Shown here piece after piece: positions 1 to 8,127 of a DNA stretch of 64,000 nucleotides (its first letter is position 1; every line of letters begins with the position of its first letter). The notes beneath the pieces are model-generated. The model had not been told where the DNA came from, searched no databases, and worked only from the letters and a program-made list of their open reading frames with translations. Location: assembly GCF_014656455.1 (NCBI RefSeq), contig NZ_BNCL01000009.1:62001-126000 (forward strand), read 5' to 3'. Source of the DNA: Paracoccus aerius (GTDB lineage Bacteria; Pseudomonadota; Alphaproteobacteria; Rhodobacterales; Rhodobacteraceae). A program made the translations under genes and the position numbers.

Positions 1-1034
1 GCGCCCAGATCCGGCGGCAGGGCACGGCGGCCATGGCGCTCGATTCCGGGCCACAGTCGGGCAAGAAGGTGATCGAGGCCAAGGGCATCGCCAAGGCCTT
101 TGGCGGCCGCACGATCCTGCGCCCCTTCGACCTGCTGGTGAACCGTGGCGACCGGGTGGCCTTTGTCGGACCCAACGGCGCGGGCAAGACCACGCTGATC
201 AAGATGCTGACCGGCGAGGTTGCGCCCGACGAGGGGACTGTCATGCTGGGCACCAACCTGGAAGTCGCCGTCTTCGACCAGACCCGGTCGCAGTTGAACC
301 CCGACCAGACCTTGTGGGAATCGCTGACCGGCGATCCCGACATGCGGGTTTCGGGCCGGGCCGACCAGGTCATGGTGCGGGGCCAGCCCAAGCATGTGGT
401 GGCCTATCTCAAGGATTTCCTGTTCGACGACGCGCAGGCTCGCGCGCCCGTGCGCAGCCTGTCAGGTGGCGAAAAGGCGCGGCTGCTGCTGGCGCGGCTG
501 ATGGCGCGTCCGTCGAACCTGTTGGTGCTGGACGAACCCACCAACGACCTGGACGTGGAAACGCTGGACCTGCTGCAGGATCTGCTGGGCGAATATGACG
601 GCACCGTGCTGCTGGTCAGCCACGACCGCGACTTCATCGACCGGGTGGCCGACACCACCGTCGCGATGGAAGGCGACGGCCGGGCGACGGTCTATGCCGG
701 AGGCTGGTCCGATTACCGTGCGCAGCGGGGCGACGATACGCCCGACGCCGTGTCCGAAACAGCCCGCAAGGCAGCGGCGCCGGCCGACCGCCCCAAGGCC
801 GCCAAGTCGGGCCTGTCCTTCACCGAGCGCCACCGCCTCGACGCGCTGCCCGCCGTGATCGAGCGGCTGGAGGCCGAGATCGGCAAGCTGATCCAGTTCC
901 TGGCCCAGCCCGACCTGTTCACGGCGGCGCCCGCCAAGTTCCAGAAGGCGACCGAGGCCTTGGCCGAACGCCAGCAGGCCCTGGCCGCCGCCGAGGAAGA
1001 GTGGCTGGCTCTTGAGGAAAAGGCCGAGGGCTAG
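1..1034 (+). CDS. ABC-F family ATPase, Uup-like (5' end outside window)
   Basis: The reading frame is already open at base 3, so the first part of the gene lies before the window; an ATG at 33 is internal. What remains is the second ABC cassette: Walker A GPNGAGKTT, signature LSGGEKARLLLAR and Walker B LLVLDEPTND. A glutamate- and alanine-rich helical tail follows (last about 70 residues, with LPAVIERLEAEIGKL), like the DNA-binding coiled-coil domain of Uup. There are no membrane segments, as expected for ABC-F proteins, which are soluble and act on ribosomes or, for Uup, DNA and ribosome-linked processes. The stop codon overlaps that of the convergent peptidase gene in the four bases CTAG. 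The family is clear; the exact subfamily is likely Uup from the tail. Confidence 0.9.
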   Translation, partial: AQIRRQGTAAMALDSGPQSGKKVIEAKGIAKAFGGRTILRPFDLLVNRGDRVAFVGPNGAGKTTLIKMLTGEVAPDEGTVMLGTNLEVAVFDQTRSQLNPDQTLWESLTGDPDMRVSGRADQVMVRGQPKHVVAYLKDFLFDDAQARAPVRSLSGGEKARLLLARLMARPSNLLVLDEPTNDLDVETLDLLQDLLGEYDGTVLLVSHDRDFIDRVADTTVAMEGDGRATVYAGGWSDYRAQRGDDTPDAVSETARKAAAPADRPKAAKSGLSFTERHRLDALPAVIERLEAEIGKLIQFLAQPDLFTAAPAKFQKATEALAERQQALAAAEEEWLALEEKAEG

Positions 1035-2005
1035 GCTCCTCGCGCGCCGTGCTGGCTGATCCAGCCATGCGCGAACTTGATCTTTTCGCGGATCTTCGGG
1101 GTCAGGATGAAGGGATACAGGTCGGAATTGTCCAGGGCGCGATTGATGTCGTTGATGGCGATGGCGACCTCGGCCGCAATCGTCAGCAGATGGTCCGCGT
1201 CCGTTTCCGCATAGGGCTGATAGTTGGCAGGAATGCCCTTCATCATCAGGCCCGCGCTGACGAAGCTGTCGGTGAAATCCACCATGTGCAGCAGATGCGC
1301 GACGGTTTCAGCCCAGTCCTCGTGCGGGTGCGAGGTGGCATATGCCGTGATGAAGTCCTCTCCGGGATCCTTGGGGTTGTTGTAATGCTCTTGCAGGGCT
1401 GCCGCGTAATCGGCGGATTCGTCCCCGAATAGGGCGCGGAACTCGTCCTGGAAACCTGGCGCGGCGGTCAGCCGGTCGAACAGGAAATGGGCCAGCTCGT
1501 GGCGGAAGTGTCCGACCATCGAACGATACTGCTCGCCCAGTTCCTGCTGGCGCTTGACGCGGATCAGCTCGTCCGCCTCGGTGACATTGATGACGATCTC
1601 GCCATTGTCATGGCCCATCATGATCTGCTCGGCCCGGCCGGCGCCAGTGTTTTCCGACAGCATCTGGAAGCGCGGGCGCATTCCCCCGTCGGCATCGGTG
1701 AACCACTGCCAGTTGGACAGGTTGGCCAGAACCCACCGCTTCGCCCGTTCCGCCCGTTCCAGAAGCTGCTGGTTGTCGCCGATATGCAGGGCGGGAACAA
1801 CATCGGACATGCAGCAGGACCGGCACAGGGTTTCGCCGGGAATGGCGACCCAGTTGCACTGGATCGCGTCGCGGTTGGCGCAGGGGTCAGCCTCGTTCAG
1901 CATGGCGCGCGCCTCGGGGTCATAGAACAGCGCGGCGCCGCAGGCGCAGAACAGGTTCTCGAAATAAACGCGGGAGTCGCAGGCGGGGCAGGTGAAACTC
2001 TGCAT
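1031..2005 (-). CDS. Putative zinc-binding metallopeptidase with N-terminal zinc ribbon
   Basis: The 324-residue product starts MQSFTCPACDSRVYF, and its N-terminal CPAC and CACG pairs look like a zinc ribbon. An HELAH motif (HExxH) near the middle and a later HPHEDWAETVAHLLH segment are the expected zinc ligands and catalytic glutamate of a metallopeptidase. This fits the family annotated as putative zinc-binding peptidase (zinc-ribbon_6 plus peptidase_Mx). The frame stays open 74 codons further upstream, but the ribbon begins at this ATG, so the internal start at 2005 is preferred. No signal peptide is seen, so it is probably cytoplasmic. The substrate is unknown. It converges on the ABC-F gene, with both stops in one CTAG. 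Confidence 0.8.
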   Translation of the reverse strand: MQSFTCPACDSRVYFENLFCACGAALFYDPEARAMLNEADPCANRDAIQCNWVAIPGETLCRSCCMSDVVPALHIGDNQQLLERAERAKRWVLANLSNWQWFTDADGGMRPRFQMLSENTGAGRAEQIMMGHDNGEIVINVTEADELIRVKRQQELGEQYRSMVGHFRHELAHFLFDRLTAAPGFQDEFRALFGDESADYAAALQEHYNNPKDPGEDFITAYATSHPHEDWAETVAHLLHMVDFTDSFVSAGLMMKGIPANYQPYAETDADHLLTIAAEVAIAINDINRALDNSDLYPFILTPKIREKIKFAHGWISQHGARGA

Positions 2006-2278
2006 GATCGGTTCCAGTATGTTCCGGGCAAGGGCTGCGAAGGAAGGCGCGCCGGGCGCCAAGGTTCCCTGATCCCGCTGAAAATTGCCATTGCGGAAAT
2101 GCTTGACTTGGGACGGGGGATCCGCCATATCCGCGTCAACCGGCCGGGCCACTGCCCTTGGCCGGCATGTTATTTTCAATGACATCCCGCAGCGCGGGAT
2201 GCGCAGTCCGAAGGCGGGAAACCCCAACGCCAGAGCGATCTGGGGCCGAAGGACGCGGAAACGAAGGAAGTCGAAGCG

Positions 2279-2641
2279 ATGTTCGCGGTTCTGAAATCAG
2301 GCGGCAAGCAATACAAGGTGCAGGCGGGTGATGTCCTGCGCGTTGAAAAGCTGAATGCCGCGGCTGGCGACAAGGTCCAGTTCAACGAAATCCTCATGGT
2401 CGGCACGACCCTGGGCGCGCCGCTGGTGGATGGCGCCTGCGTGCAGGCCGAGGTCATCGACCAGATCAAGGCCGACAAGGTCATCACCTATGTCAAGCGC
2501 CGCCGCAAGCACAGCTCGCAGCGCACGCGCGGGCATCGCCAGCAACTGACCCTGCTGCGGGTGACCGACGTTCTGGCCGAAGGCGCAGGATCGACCGGCG
2601 TGAAGACCGCCGTCGGCGCGCGCACCAAAGAAAACGCGTAA
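2279..2641 (+). CDS. rplU: 50S ribosomal protein L21
   Basis: The protein has 120 residues and begins MFAVLKSGGKQYKV, the typical L21 start, with the conserved YVKRRRKHSS stretch around residue 75-85 that contacts 23S rRNA. The C-terminus carries an alanine-rich extension (VLAEGAGSTGVKTA) often seen in alphaproteobacteria. It is followed after 12 bases by rpmA, the usual rplU-rpmA pair. The 270-base stretch upstream holds no gene and must contain the promoter. Confidence 0.97.
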   Translation: MFAVLKSGGKQYKVQAGDVLRVEKLNAAAGDKVQFNEILMVGTTLGAPLVDGACVQAEVIDQIKADKVITYVKRRRKHSSQRTRGHRQQLTLLRVTDVLAEGAGSTGVKTAVGARTKENA

Positions 2642-2653
2642 GGAGACTGAGCC

Positions 2654-2926
2654 ATGGCACATAAGAAAGCAGGCGGTTCGTCCCGCAACGGCCGCGATTC
2701 GGCTGGTCGCCGTCTTGGCGTCAAGCTGTTCGGCGGTCAGGAAGCCATCGCCGGCAACATCATCGTGCGTCAGCGCGGCACCAAATGGTGGGCTGGCGCC
2801 AATGTGGGCATGGGCAAGGATCACACCCTGTTCGCCCTGACCGACGGCCATGTGACCTTCAAGAAGGGTCTGAAGGGCCGCACCTTTATTTCGGTCATTC
2901 CCGCGACTCTCGAAGCAGCCGAGTAA
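2654..2926 (+). CDS. rpmA: 50S ribosomal protein L27
   Basis: The 90-residue protein begins [16 protein letters not shown], the hallmark L27 N-terminus that reaches toward the peptidyl transferase centre, and continues with [11 protein letters not shown] and [11 protein letters not shown] good ribosome site (AAGGAGA) precedes the ATG. It is the second gene of the rplU-rpmA operon and is followed by a strong intrinsic terminator. Confidence 0.97.
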   Translation: MAHKKAGGSSRNGRDSAGRRLGVKLFGGQEAIAGNIIVRQRGTKWWAGANVGMGKDHTLFALTDGHVTFKKGLKGRTFISVIPATLEAAE

Positions 2927-2952
2927 CCCGAGCTTAACATTTCACTGTTACA

Positions 2953-2987
2953 GGGGGATCGGCGGAAGCCGGTCCCCCGCCTGTTTT
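2953..2987 (+). terminator. Rho-independent terminator after rplU-rpmA
   Basis: An 11-pair stem (2953-2963 with 2968-2978, one G-T pair) closes a GGAA tetraloop and is followed within a few bases by TTTT. Position and shape fit termination of the rplU-rpmA transcript. Confidence 0.8.
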
Positions 2988-3007
2988 CCGGGGAGGGAAA
3001 ATTGGTC

Positions 3008-3586
3008 ATGTCAGCACCGATGAGGGAAGGTACGCGTTTGGACGACCTCAGCGTCACGGACGCCACGTTGAACCAGCCCGTCATCGCCACAGAACGCTTC
3101 GTCCTGCGTCCCCTGCGTCCGTCGGATGCGGGGATGATCGCCCATTACACCGCCGACAAGCGCGTGGCCGAAGGCACCCGCGCAATTCCGCATCCGCTGC
3201 CGCCCGGCGCCTCGGAAGGCTTTGTCGCGCGTGCCCTGTCCGTCGACCGGGCCGAGGATGTCTGGGCCATCGACGGTTCAGCCAACAAGCTGGCGGAACT
3301 GTTGGGCGTGGTCTCTCTGACCCGGATGGAGGACGACCAGTCGGAACTGGGCTTCTGGATCGGCGCCGGGTTCTGGAACACCGGCTTCGCGACCGAGGCC
3401 GTGGACGCCCTGGTCCGAGCCAACCCGCACAATGCCCGGACCTTGTTCGCCGAGGCTTTCCAGGACAATCCGGGTTCGGCGCGAGTGCTGACGAATTGCG
3501 GATTCGTCTATTTGGGTGATGCAGAAAGCTGGTCGGTCGCCCGCAACGCGCGGGTTCCGACCTGGACCTATCTGCGCAAGATGTAA
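3008..3586 (+). CDS. GNAT family N-acetyltransferase (RimJ/RimL type)
   Basis: The 192-residue product has the RimJ/RimL pattern: an early TERFVLRPLRPSDA strand-helix, a central GFWIGAGFWNTGFATEAV segment that forms the acetyl-CoA binding part, and a C-terminal SARVLTNCGFVYLG motif. Such enzymes acetylate N-termini or small amines; the substrate cannot be read from sequence. The start is uncertain: TTG at 3002 has the tighter spacing to GGAGG at 2992-2996, while ATG at 3008 is the stronger codon and ATG at 3020 is also possible. A GC-rich hairpin that belongs to an intergenic repeat follows the stop. Confidence 0.85.
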   Translation: MSAPMREGTRLDDLSVTDATLNQPVIATERFVLRPLRPSDAGMIAHYTADKRVAEGTRAIPHPLPPGASEGFVARALSVDRAEDVWAIDGSANKLAELLGVVSLTRMEDDQSELGFWIGAGFWNTGFATEAVDALVRANPHNARTLFAEAFQDNPGSARVLTNCGFVYLGDAESWSVARNARVPTWTYLRKM

Positions 3587-3590
3587 GGCA

Positions 3591-3665
3591 GGGGGGCGCT
3601 CGCGCCCCCTCCGGCACCCTCGGGCGCCACTCACGCCCCGAGGATGTTTGAGCACAGAAGATAGG
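3591..3665 (+). repeat. Intergenic repeat: GC hairpin plus 24-base core, copy 1
   Basis: A hairpin of six Gs, CGCTCGCG and five Cs (stem 3592-3598 with 3603-3609) is followed after about 32 bases by the core at 3642-3665. The core reads GGATGTTTGAGCACAG and then AAGATAGG. Related cores lie at 16518-16541 (20 of 24 identical) and 50550-50573. Repeats of this style are common between genes in Rhodobacteraceae; the hairpin may help terminate the acetyltransferase transcript. Confidence 0.6.
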
Positions 3666-3727
3666 GCGTTGCAGTTTCTGCATCTTGCGGCATTGCAATC
3701 CTGACCGGCCGCCATACCTCGTCTGCC

Positions 3728-4714
3728 ATGAGCATTCCCTTTTCCCTTCTCGATCTGTCGCCGGTGCCCGAGGGTTCCGAGGCCGCCGATGCGATCCGCA
3801 ACACCCTTGATCTTGCGCGCCATGCCGAGAGCTGGGGCTATCGCCGGTTCTGGCTGGCCGAACATCACAACATGCCGGGCATCGCCAGTGCCGCCACGGC
3901 GGTGCTGATCGGGCTGGTGGCGCAGGCAACATCCAGCATCCGCGTGGGTGCCGGGGGGATCATGCTGCCGAACCACGCGCCGCTGACGGTGGCGGAATCA
4001 TTTGGCACGCTGGCCACCGCCTTTCCGGATCGGATCGATCTTGGCCTGGGCCGCGCGCCCGGCGGGGACGGGGCCGTGATCCGCGCATTGCGCCGCGATC
4101 CGATGGCCGACAGCTTTCCGCAAGACGTGGTCGAGTTGCTGGATTACCTGGGGCCAGAGCGGCCGGGCGCCCCGGTCCGCGCGCTGCCGGGCGAGGGGAC
4201 GAATGTTCCGGTCTGGATCCTGGGCAGCAGCCTGTTCGGCGCGCAACTGGCCGCGCATCTGGGCCTGCCCTATGCCTTTGCCAGCCATTTCGCGCCCTCG
4301 GATCTGGATCGGGCCATCGCCATCTATCGCGAACGGTTCCGGCCGGGGCCGTGGAACGACCGGCCGCAGGTGATGCTGGCGATCAACGTCTTTGCCGCCG
4401 ACGATGGCGATGATGCGCGCTATCTGCGGACCTCGATGCAGCTGGCCTTCGCGCGGCTGCGGACGGGGATGCCCGGCAAGTTGCCGCGTCCGGTGCAGGA
4501 TCTCGATGCCGAGATCGGCCCGCAGATGCGCCGTATGGTCGATGAGGCCTTGAAGATCAGCGCGGTGGGCAATGCCGACGAAGTCGGCGTCCAGTTGCAC
4601 GACCTGATCTCTACCTATCGCCCGGATGAAGTGATCCTGACCGGCCAGATCCACGATCACCATGCGCGGCTGCGCAGTTTCCAGATCGCGGCAGATGTCA
4701 TGAAGGCGCTGTAG
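3728..4714 (+). CDS. LLM class flavin-dependent oxidoreductase (luciferase-like)
   Basis: The 328-residue protein begins [16 protein letters not shown] and carries [16 protein letters not shown] (about residues 38-53) and [16 protein letters not shown], the two most conserved blocks of the MsnO8/YhbW group of bacterial luciferase-like monooxygenases. These use reduced FMN or F420 in a TIM-barrel fold; in Rhodobacterales the cofactor is most likely FMN. The physiological substrate is unknown. Length is normal for the group. It ends at a terminator shared with the convergent trpS. Confidence 0.88.
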   Translation: MSIPFSLLDLSPVPEGSEAADAIRNTLDLARHAESWGYRRFWLAEHHNMPGIASAATAVLIGLVAQATSSIRVGAGGIMLPNHAPLTVAESFGTLATAFPDRIDLGLGRAPGGDGAVIRALRRDPMADSFPQDVVELLDYLGPERPGAPVRALPGEGTNVPVWILGSSLFGAQLAAHLGLPYAFASHFAPSDLDRAIAIYRERFRPGPWNDRPQVMLAINVFAADDGDDARYLRTSMQLAFARLRTGMPGKLPRPVQDLDAEIGPQMRRMVDEALKISAVGNADEVGVQLHDLISTYRPDEVILTGQIHDHHARLRSFQIAADVMKAL

Positions 4715-4742
4715 TCAGGGCAGAAGTCGCTGAGACATATCG

Positions 4743-4776
4743 AAAGGCCGCCCGGTGATCGCGGGGCGGCCTTTTT
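4743..4776. terminator. Intrinsic terminator between the convergent LLM oxidoreductase and trpS genes
   Basis: An 11-pair perfect stem (4743-4753 with 4764-4774) with a 10-base loop ends in TTTTT on the plus strand and has AAA at its other foot. It lies between two genes that face each other and can serve the oxidoreductase transcript directly and trpS more weakly. Confidence 0.8.
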
Positions 4777-4785
4777 CGTGTCAGG

Positions 4786-5820
4786 TCAGGGCCGGGTGCG
4801 CAGCAGGCCCATGATCTCTTTCGTGCGTTCAAGGATCGGGGTCGCGATCTCGTCCGCGCGGATCGCGCCTTTGCCAAGGATGCGGTCGATCTCGGCAGGA
4901 TCGGCCATGAAGTCGTTCATCCGCTTTGTGATCGGTTCCAGCGAGGTGACCGCCAGATCGGCAAGCGCGGGCTTGAAGGCGCCGAAGCCCTGGCCCTCGA
5001 ACTGCGACAGGACTTGGTCGGGGGTTTGGTCGGCCAGGGCGGCATAGATGTTGACCAGGTTTCGCGCCTCGGGCCGGTCCTTCAGGCCGTCGGTCGTGCC
5101 GGGCAGGGGGTCGGCATCCGTGCGTGCCTTGCGGATCTTCTGGGCGATCGCATCGGCACTGTCGGTCAGGTTGATCCGGCTGGCGTCCGAGGGGTCGGAT
5201 TTCGACATTTTCTTCGACCCGTCCCGCAGCGACATGACCCGCGTGGCGACGCCCTCGATCAGCGGTTCGGTGATCGGGAACTGCTCGACGCCGTAGTCGT
5301 GGTTGAACTTGGCGGCGATGTCGCGGGTCAGCTCAAGGTGCTGCTTCTGATCCTCGCCCACCGGCACGGCGGTTGCCTGATAGGTCAGGATGTCGGCGGC
5401 CATCAGCGCGGGGTAGGCCAGAAGGCCCAGGCTGACATTCTCGGTGTTCTTGCCTGCCTTGTCCTTGAACTGGGTCATCCGGTACATCCAGCCGACCCGC
5501 GCGACAGTATTGAAAAGCCAGCCCATTTCAGCATGGGCGGACACCTGGCTTTGGTTGAACAGGACCGACTGCGCGGGATCGACGCCCGCTGCCATGAAGG
5601 CGGCGGCGGCTTCGCGGATGTTGAGGCGCAGGGTCTCGGGTTCCTGCCAGACAGTGATCGCGTGCAGGTCGACCAGGCAGTAGATCGTCTCGGCCTCGCC
5701 CCCTTGGAGGGCGGCGAAGCGTTTCAGGGCGCCCAGGTAGTTGCCCAGCGTCAACCCCCCTGACGGCTGGATGCCCGAGAAGATGCGCGGGGTGAAACGG
5801 GTTTTCGTCGTCTCGGTCAT
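4786..5820 (-). CDS. trpS: Tryptophan--tRNA ligase
   Basis: The 344-residue class I synthetase charges tRNA-Trp. It has the HIGH-type signature within [19 protein letters not shown] (about residues 14-32) and the KMSKS loop [12 protein letters not shown] near residue 203. Length and order match bacterial TrpRS. It stands alone, diverging from the rhomboid-like gene 75 bases away. Confidence 0.97.
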   Translation of the reverse strand: MTETTKTRFTPRIFSGIQPSGGLTLGNYLGALKRFAALQGGEAETIYCLVDLHAITVWQEPETLRLNIREAAAAFMAAGVDPAQSVLFNQSQVSAHAEMGWLFNTVARVGWMYRMTQFKDKAGKNTENVSLGLLAYPALMAADILTYQATAVPVGEDQKQHLELTRDIAAKFNHDYGVEQFPITEPLIEGVATRVMSLRDGSKKMSKSDPSDASRINLTDSADAIAQKIRKARTDADPLPGTTDGLKDRPEARNLVNIYAALADQTPDQVLSQFEGQGFGAFKPALADLAVTSLEPITKRMNDFMADPAEIDRILGKGAIRADEIATPILERTKEIMGLLRTRP

Positions 5821-5895
5821 GTCGGGCCTGCTTGGATTTTCGCTGCCAGTGGCTTAGCCCTTGCCCAAAGCGACCGCAACCGCGAAGGAATCCCG

Positions 5896-6597
5896 ATGCG
5901 CCAGGCCAATCCTGTCTCGCCCCTCAACCCGCTGCCCGTCGTGCTTTGGGCACTGGCCCTGCCAGCCATCGCCGGAGAGATCGTGTTCCTGCTGGGCCAG
6001 ACCGGGCTGATCGGGGGCGCGCAAGGCGTGGGGCTGCGCTTGTCCGCGATGCAGATGACCGCCTTCGCGCCCGAGATGGTGCAGCGCATGTGGCAGCTTG
6101 GCGCGGTGGACTGGGACCAGGCCTATCGCATCCTGTCCTACAGCTTCGTCAACACGTCCTTCACCCATGCGCTGTTCGTGGTCGTCTTTACCCTGGCACT
6201 TGGCAACATGATCGCGCGCGAGTTCCGCCCCTGGGCGGTCGTCGCGCTGTTCCTGGGTTCGGCCATCGGGGGTGCCCTGGTCTATACGGCGGCGATATCC
6301 GTCCTGCCGGGCCGGGTGGGACCGCTGATCGGGGGCTATCCAGCCGTCTACGGGCTGGTGGGCGCCTTCACCTTCCTGCTGTGGTCCCGGCTGGGGGCGG
6401 TGCACGCCAACCGGATGCGGGCCTTCACGCTGATCGGGATGCTGCTGGCCTTTCAGCTTGTCTTCGGCATCGTCTTCGGCGGCGCGGGCTATGGCTGGAT
6501 CGCCGAGATCGCAGGGTTCGGAGCGGGCTTTCTTCTCAGCTTCGTGCTGGTGGACGGGGGCGTGCAACGGGTGCTGCGCCAGATCCGGGCGCGCTAG
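5896..6597 (+). CDS. Rhomboid-fold membrane protein, apparently lacking the catalytic residues
   Basis: The 233-residue protein has about six hydrophobic helices and the rhomboid arrangement: a loop-1-like region before FVNTSFTHALFV (H91), a helix 4 segment GGYPAVYGLVGA (residues 146-157), and a last helix EIAGFGAGF (residues 204-212). In active rhomboids helix 4 reads GxSG and the last helix begins with His followed by GG or AG. Here the serine position is Tyr148 with Pro149 next, the histidine position is Glu204, and the second loop-helix histidine and asparagine of helix 2 are also absent. It therefore looks like an inactive rhomboid. Its stop overlaps that of murJ in CTAG. Confidence 0.8.
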   Translation: MRQANPVSPLNPLPVVLWALALPAIAGEIVFLLGQTGLIGGAQGVGLRLSAMQMTAFAPEMVQRMWQLGAVDWDQAYRILSYSFVNTSFTHALFVVVFTLALGNMIAREFRPWAVVALFLGSAIGGALVYTAAISVLPGRVGPLIGGYPAVYGLVGAFTFLLWSRLGAVHANRMRAFTLIGMLLAFQLVFGIVFGGAGYGWIAEIAGFGAGFLLSFVLVDGGVQRVLRQIRAR

Positions 6598-8123
6598 CCG
6601 CGCCGGACCGCCGCCTTCAGGTCCGACAGCCGATAGGCCCGCGTCGCGAAGCTGAGCGCGAAGTAGATCGCGGCGCCGCCGAAGACAAGGATCAGCAGGC
6701 CCGGCACGCGGCCGATGCCCGCGCCGTCCAGCCAGCCCATCATCAGCCACAGCGCGCCCGCCATCAGTGACGATGACAGGATGATCAGCGGTGCCTTGCG
6801 GCGCAGTCGGTCATCGGCGCGTGCAGCGTCGCCCATGGCCCGCGTGCCCCACCACAGTTGCGCCACCATGATCCAGGCGGCGACGGTGGTGCCAAGCGCC
6901 GCCGCCAGGAAACCTAGCCAGGGCATCAGGCCAAAGGCCACGATCGCGTTCACCACCATCGACCAAAGGGCATAGCGGAAGGGTGTCTTCGTGTCCTCGC
7001 GCGCGAAATACAGCGGTTGCAGGATCTTCTGCAGCACGAAGGCGGGCAGGCCGAAGGCATAGACGATCAGCGCGCGGGCGGTCTGGGTCGTGTCATAGGC
7101 GGTGAACTCGCCCCGTTCGAACAGCGTGCGCACCATGGGCTCCGCGATCACGGCGATGGCGAAGGCGGCGGGCAGGGTCAGGAACAGCCCGAACTCGGTT
7201 GCGCGGGAATAGGCCGACTGGCCCCCCGCGTGGTCGCCCGCGCGAAGCCTGCGGGCGAGTTCGGGAAGCAGGACGACGGCCACGGCTGCGCCAACGACGC
7301 CCAGGGGCAACTGATACAGGCGGTCGGAATAGGACAGCCAGGAAATCGCGCCCTCGAAATGGCTGGCGACCTGGCGGCCGACCAGCAGGTTGATCTGCAC
7401 CACGCCCCCTGCAAAGGCTGCGGGCAGGGCCACGGCCAGCAGGCGGCGCATGTCGGGCGTCAGGCGCGGGCGCTGCGGGCGGAAGGACCAGCCGGTGCGA
7501 TGCGCGTCCCACCAGACAAGGGCAAGCTGCGCGATCCCCGTCAGCGGCGTGGCCCAGGCCAGCGTCAGGCCCACGTCCCATCCCCGCCACCAGGCCACCG
7601 CCATGGCCGCGATGAACAGCAGGTTCAGCAAGACGGGTGCCGCCGCGGCAGCCATGAACCGGCCGTTGGCGTTCAGGACGCCCGAGATCATTGAGGCCAG
7701 CGAGATCAGCAGGATATAGGGGAACATGATCCGGCCGAACTGGACGGCCAGCGGGAACCGTTCGTCGCCGGCAAAGCCCGCGGCCATCAGCCAGACCAGC
7801 CCTGGCATGAACACCATCGCGACCGCAGACAGCACCAGGACCGACATCAGCAGGCCCGAGAAGGCTTCCGAGGCAAAGCGCTGCGCATCCTCGCGGTCTT
7901 CCAGCTTCTTGGCGAACATCGGCACGAAGGCGGTGTTGAACGCCCCTTCCGCGAAGAACCGGCGGAACATGTTGGGCAGCGAGAGGCCCACGAAGAAGGC
8001 GTCGGCCACCGCGCCGCTGCCCAGCCAGGCGGCCATCAGGATGTCGCGGACAAAGCCCGACAAACGCGACACGAAGGTCCAGATCCCTACCGAGAGGAAC
8101 CCGCGCACCAATCCCGATCTCAT
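6594..8123 (-). CDS. murJ: Lipid II flippase MurJ
   Basis: The 509-residue polytopic protein begins MRSGLVRGFLSVGIWTF and is a MATE-like (MOP superfamily) transporter with about 14 helices. N-terminal SRLSGFVRDILMAAWLG and the FFAEGAFNTAFVPMF segment are characteristic of MurJ. It moves lipid II across the inner membrane for peptidoglycan synthesis. The ATG at 8123 lies 4 bases after the glnD stop, so the frame extension 12 codons upstream is unlikely to be used. It is the last gene of a leftward group lpoA-like, glnD, murJ and converges on the rhomboid-like gene. Confidence 0.96.
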   Translation of the reverse strand: MRSGLVRGFLSVGIWTFVSRLSGFVRDILMAAWLGSGAVADAFFVGLSLPNMFRRFFAEGAFNTAFVPMFAKKLEDREDAQRFASEAFSGLLMSVLVLSAVAMVFMPGLVWLMAAGFAGDERFPLAVQFGRIMFPYILLISLASMISGVLNANGRFMAAAAAPVLLNLLFIAAMAVAWWRGWDVGLTLAWATPLTGIAQLALVWWDAHRTGWSFRPQRPRLTPDMRRLLAVALPAAFAGGVVQINLLVGRQVASHFEGAISWLSYSDRLYQLPLGVVGAAVAVVLLPELARRLRAGDHAGGQSAYSRATEFGLFLTLPAAFAIAVIAEPMVRTLFERGEFTAYDTTQTARALIVYAFGLPAFVLQKILQPLYFAREDTKTPFRYALWSMVVNAIVAFGLMPWLGFLAAALGTTVAAWIMVAQLWWGTRAMGDAARADDRLRRKAPLIILSSSLMAGALWLMMGWLDGAGIGRVPGLLILVFGGAAIYFALSFATRAYRLSDLKAAVRRG

Positions 8124-8127
8124 GATT

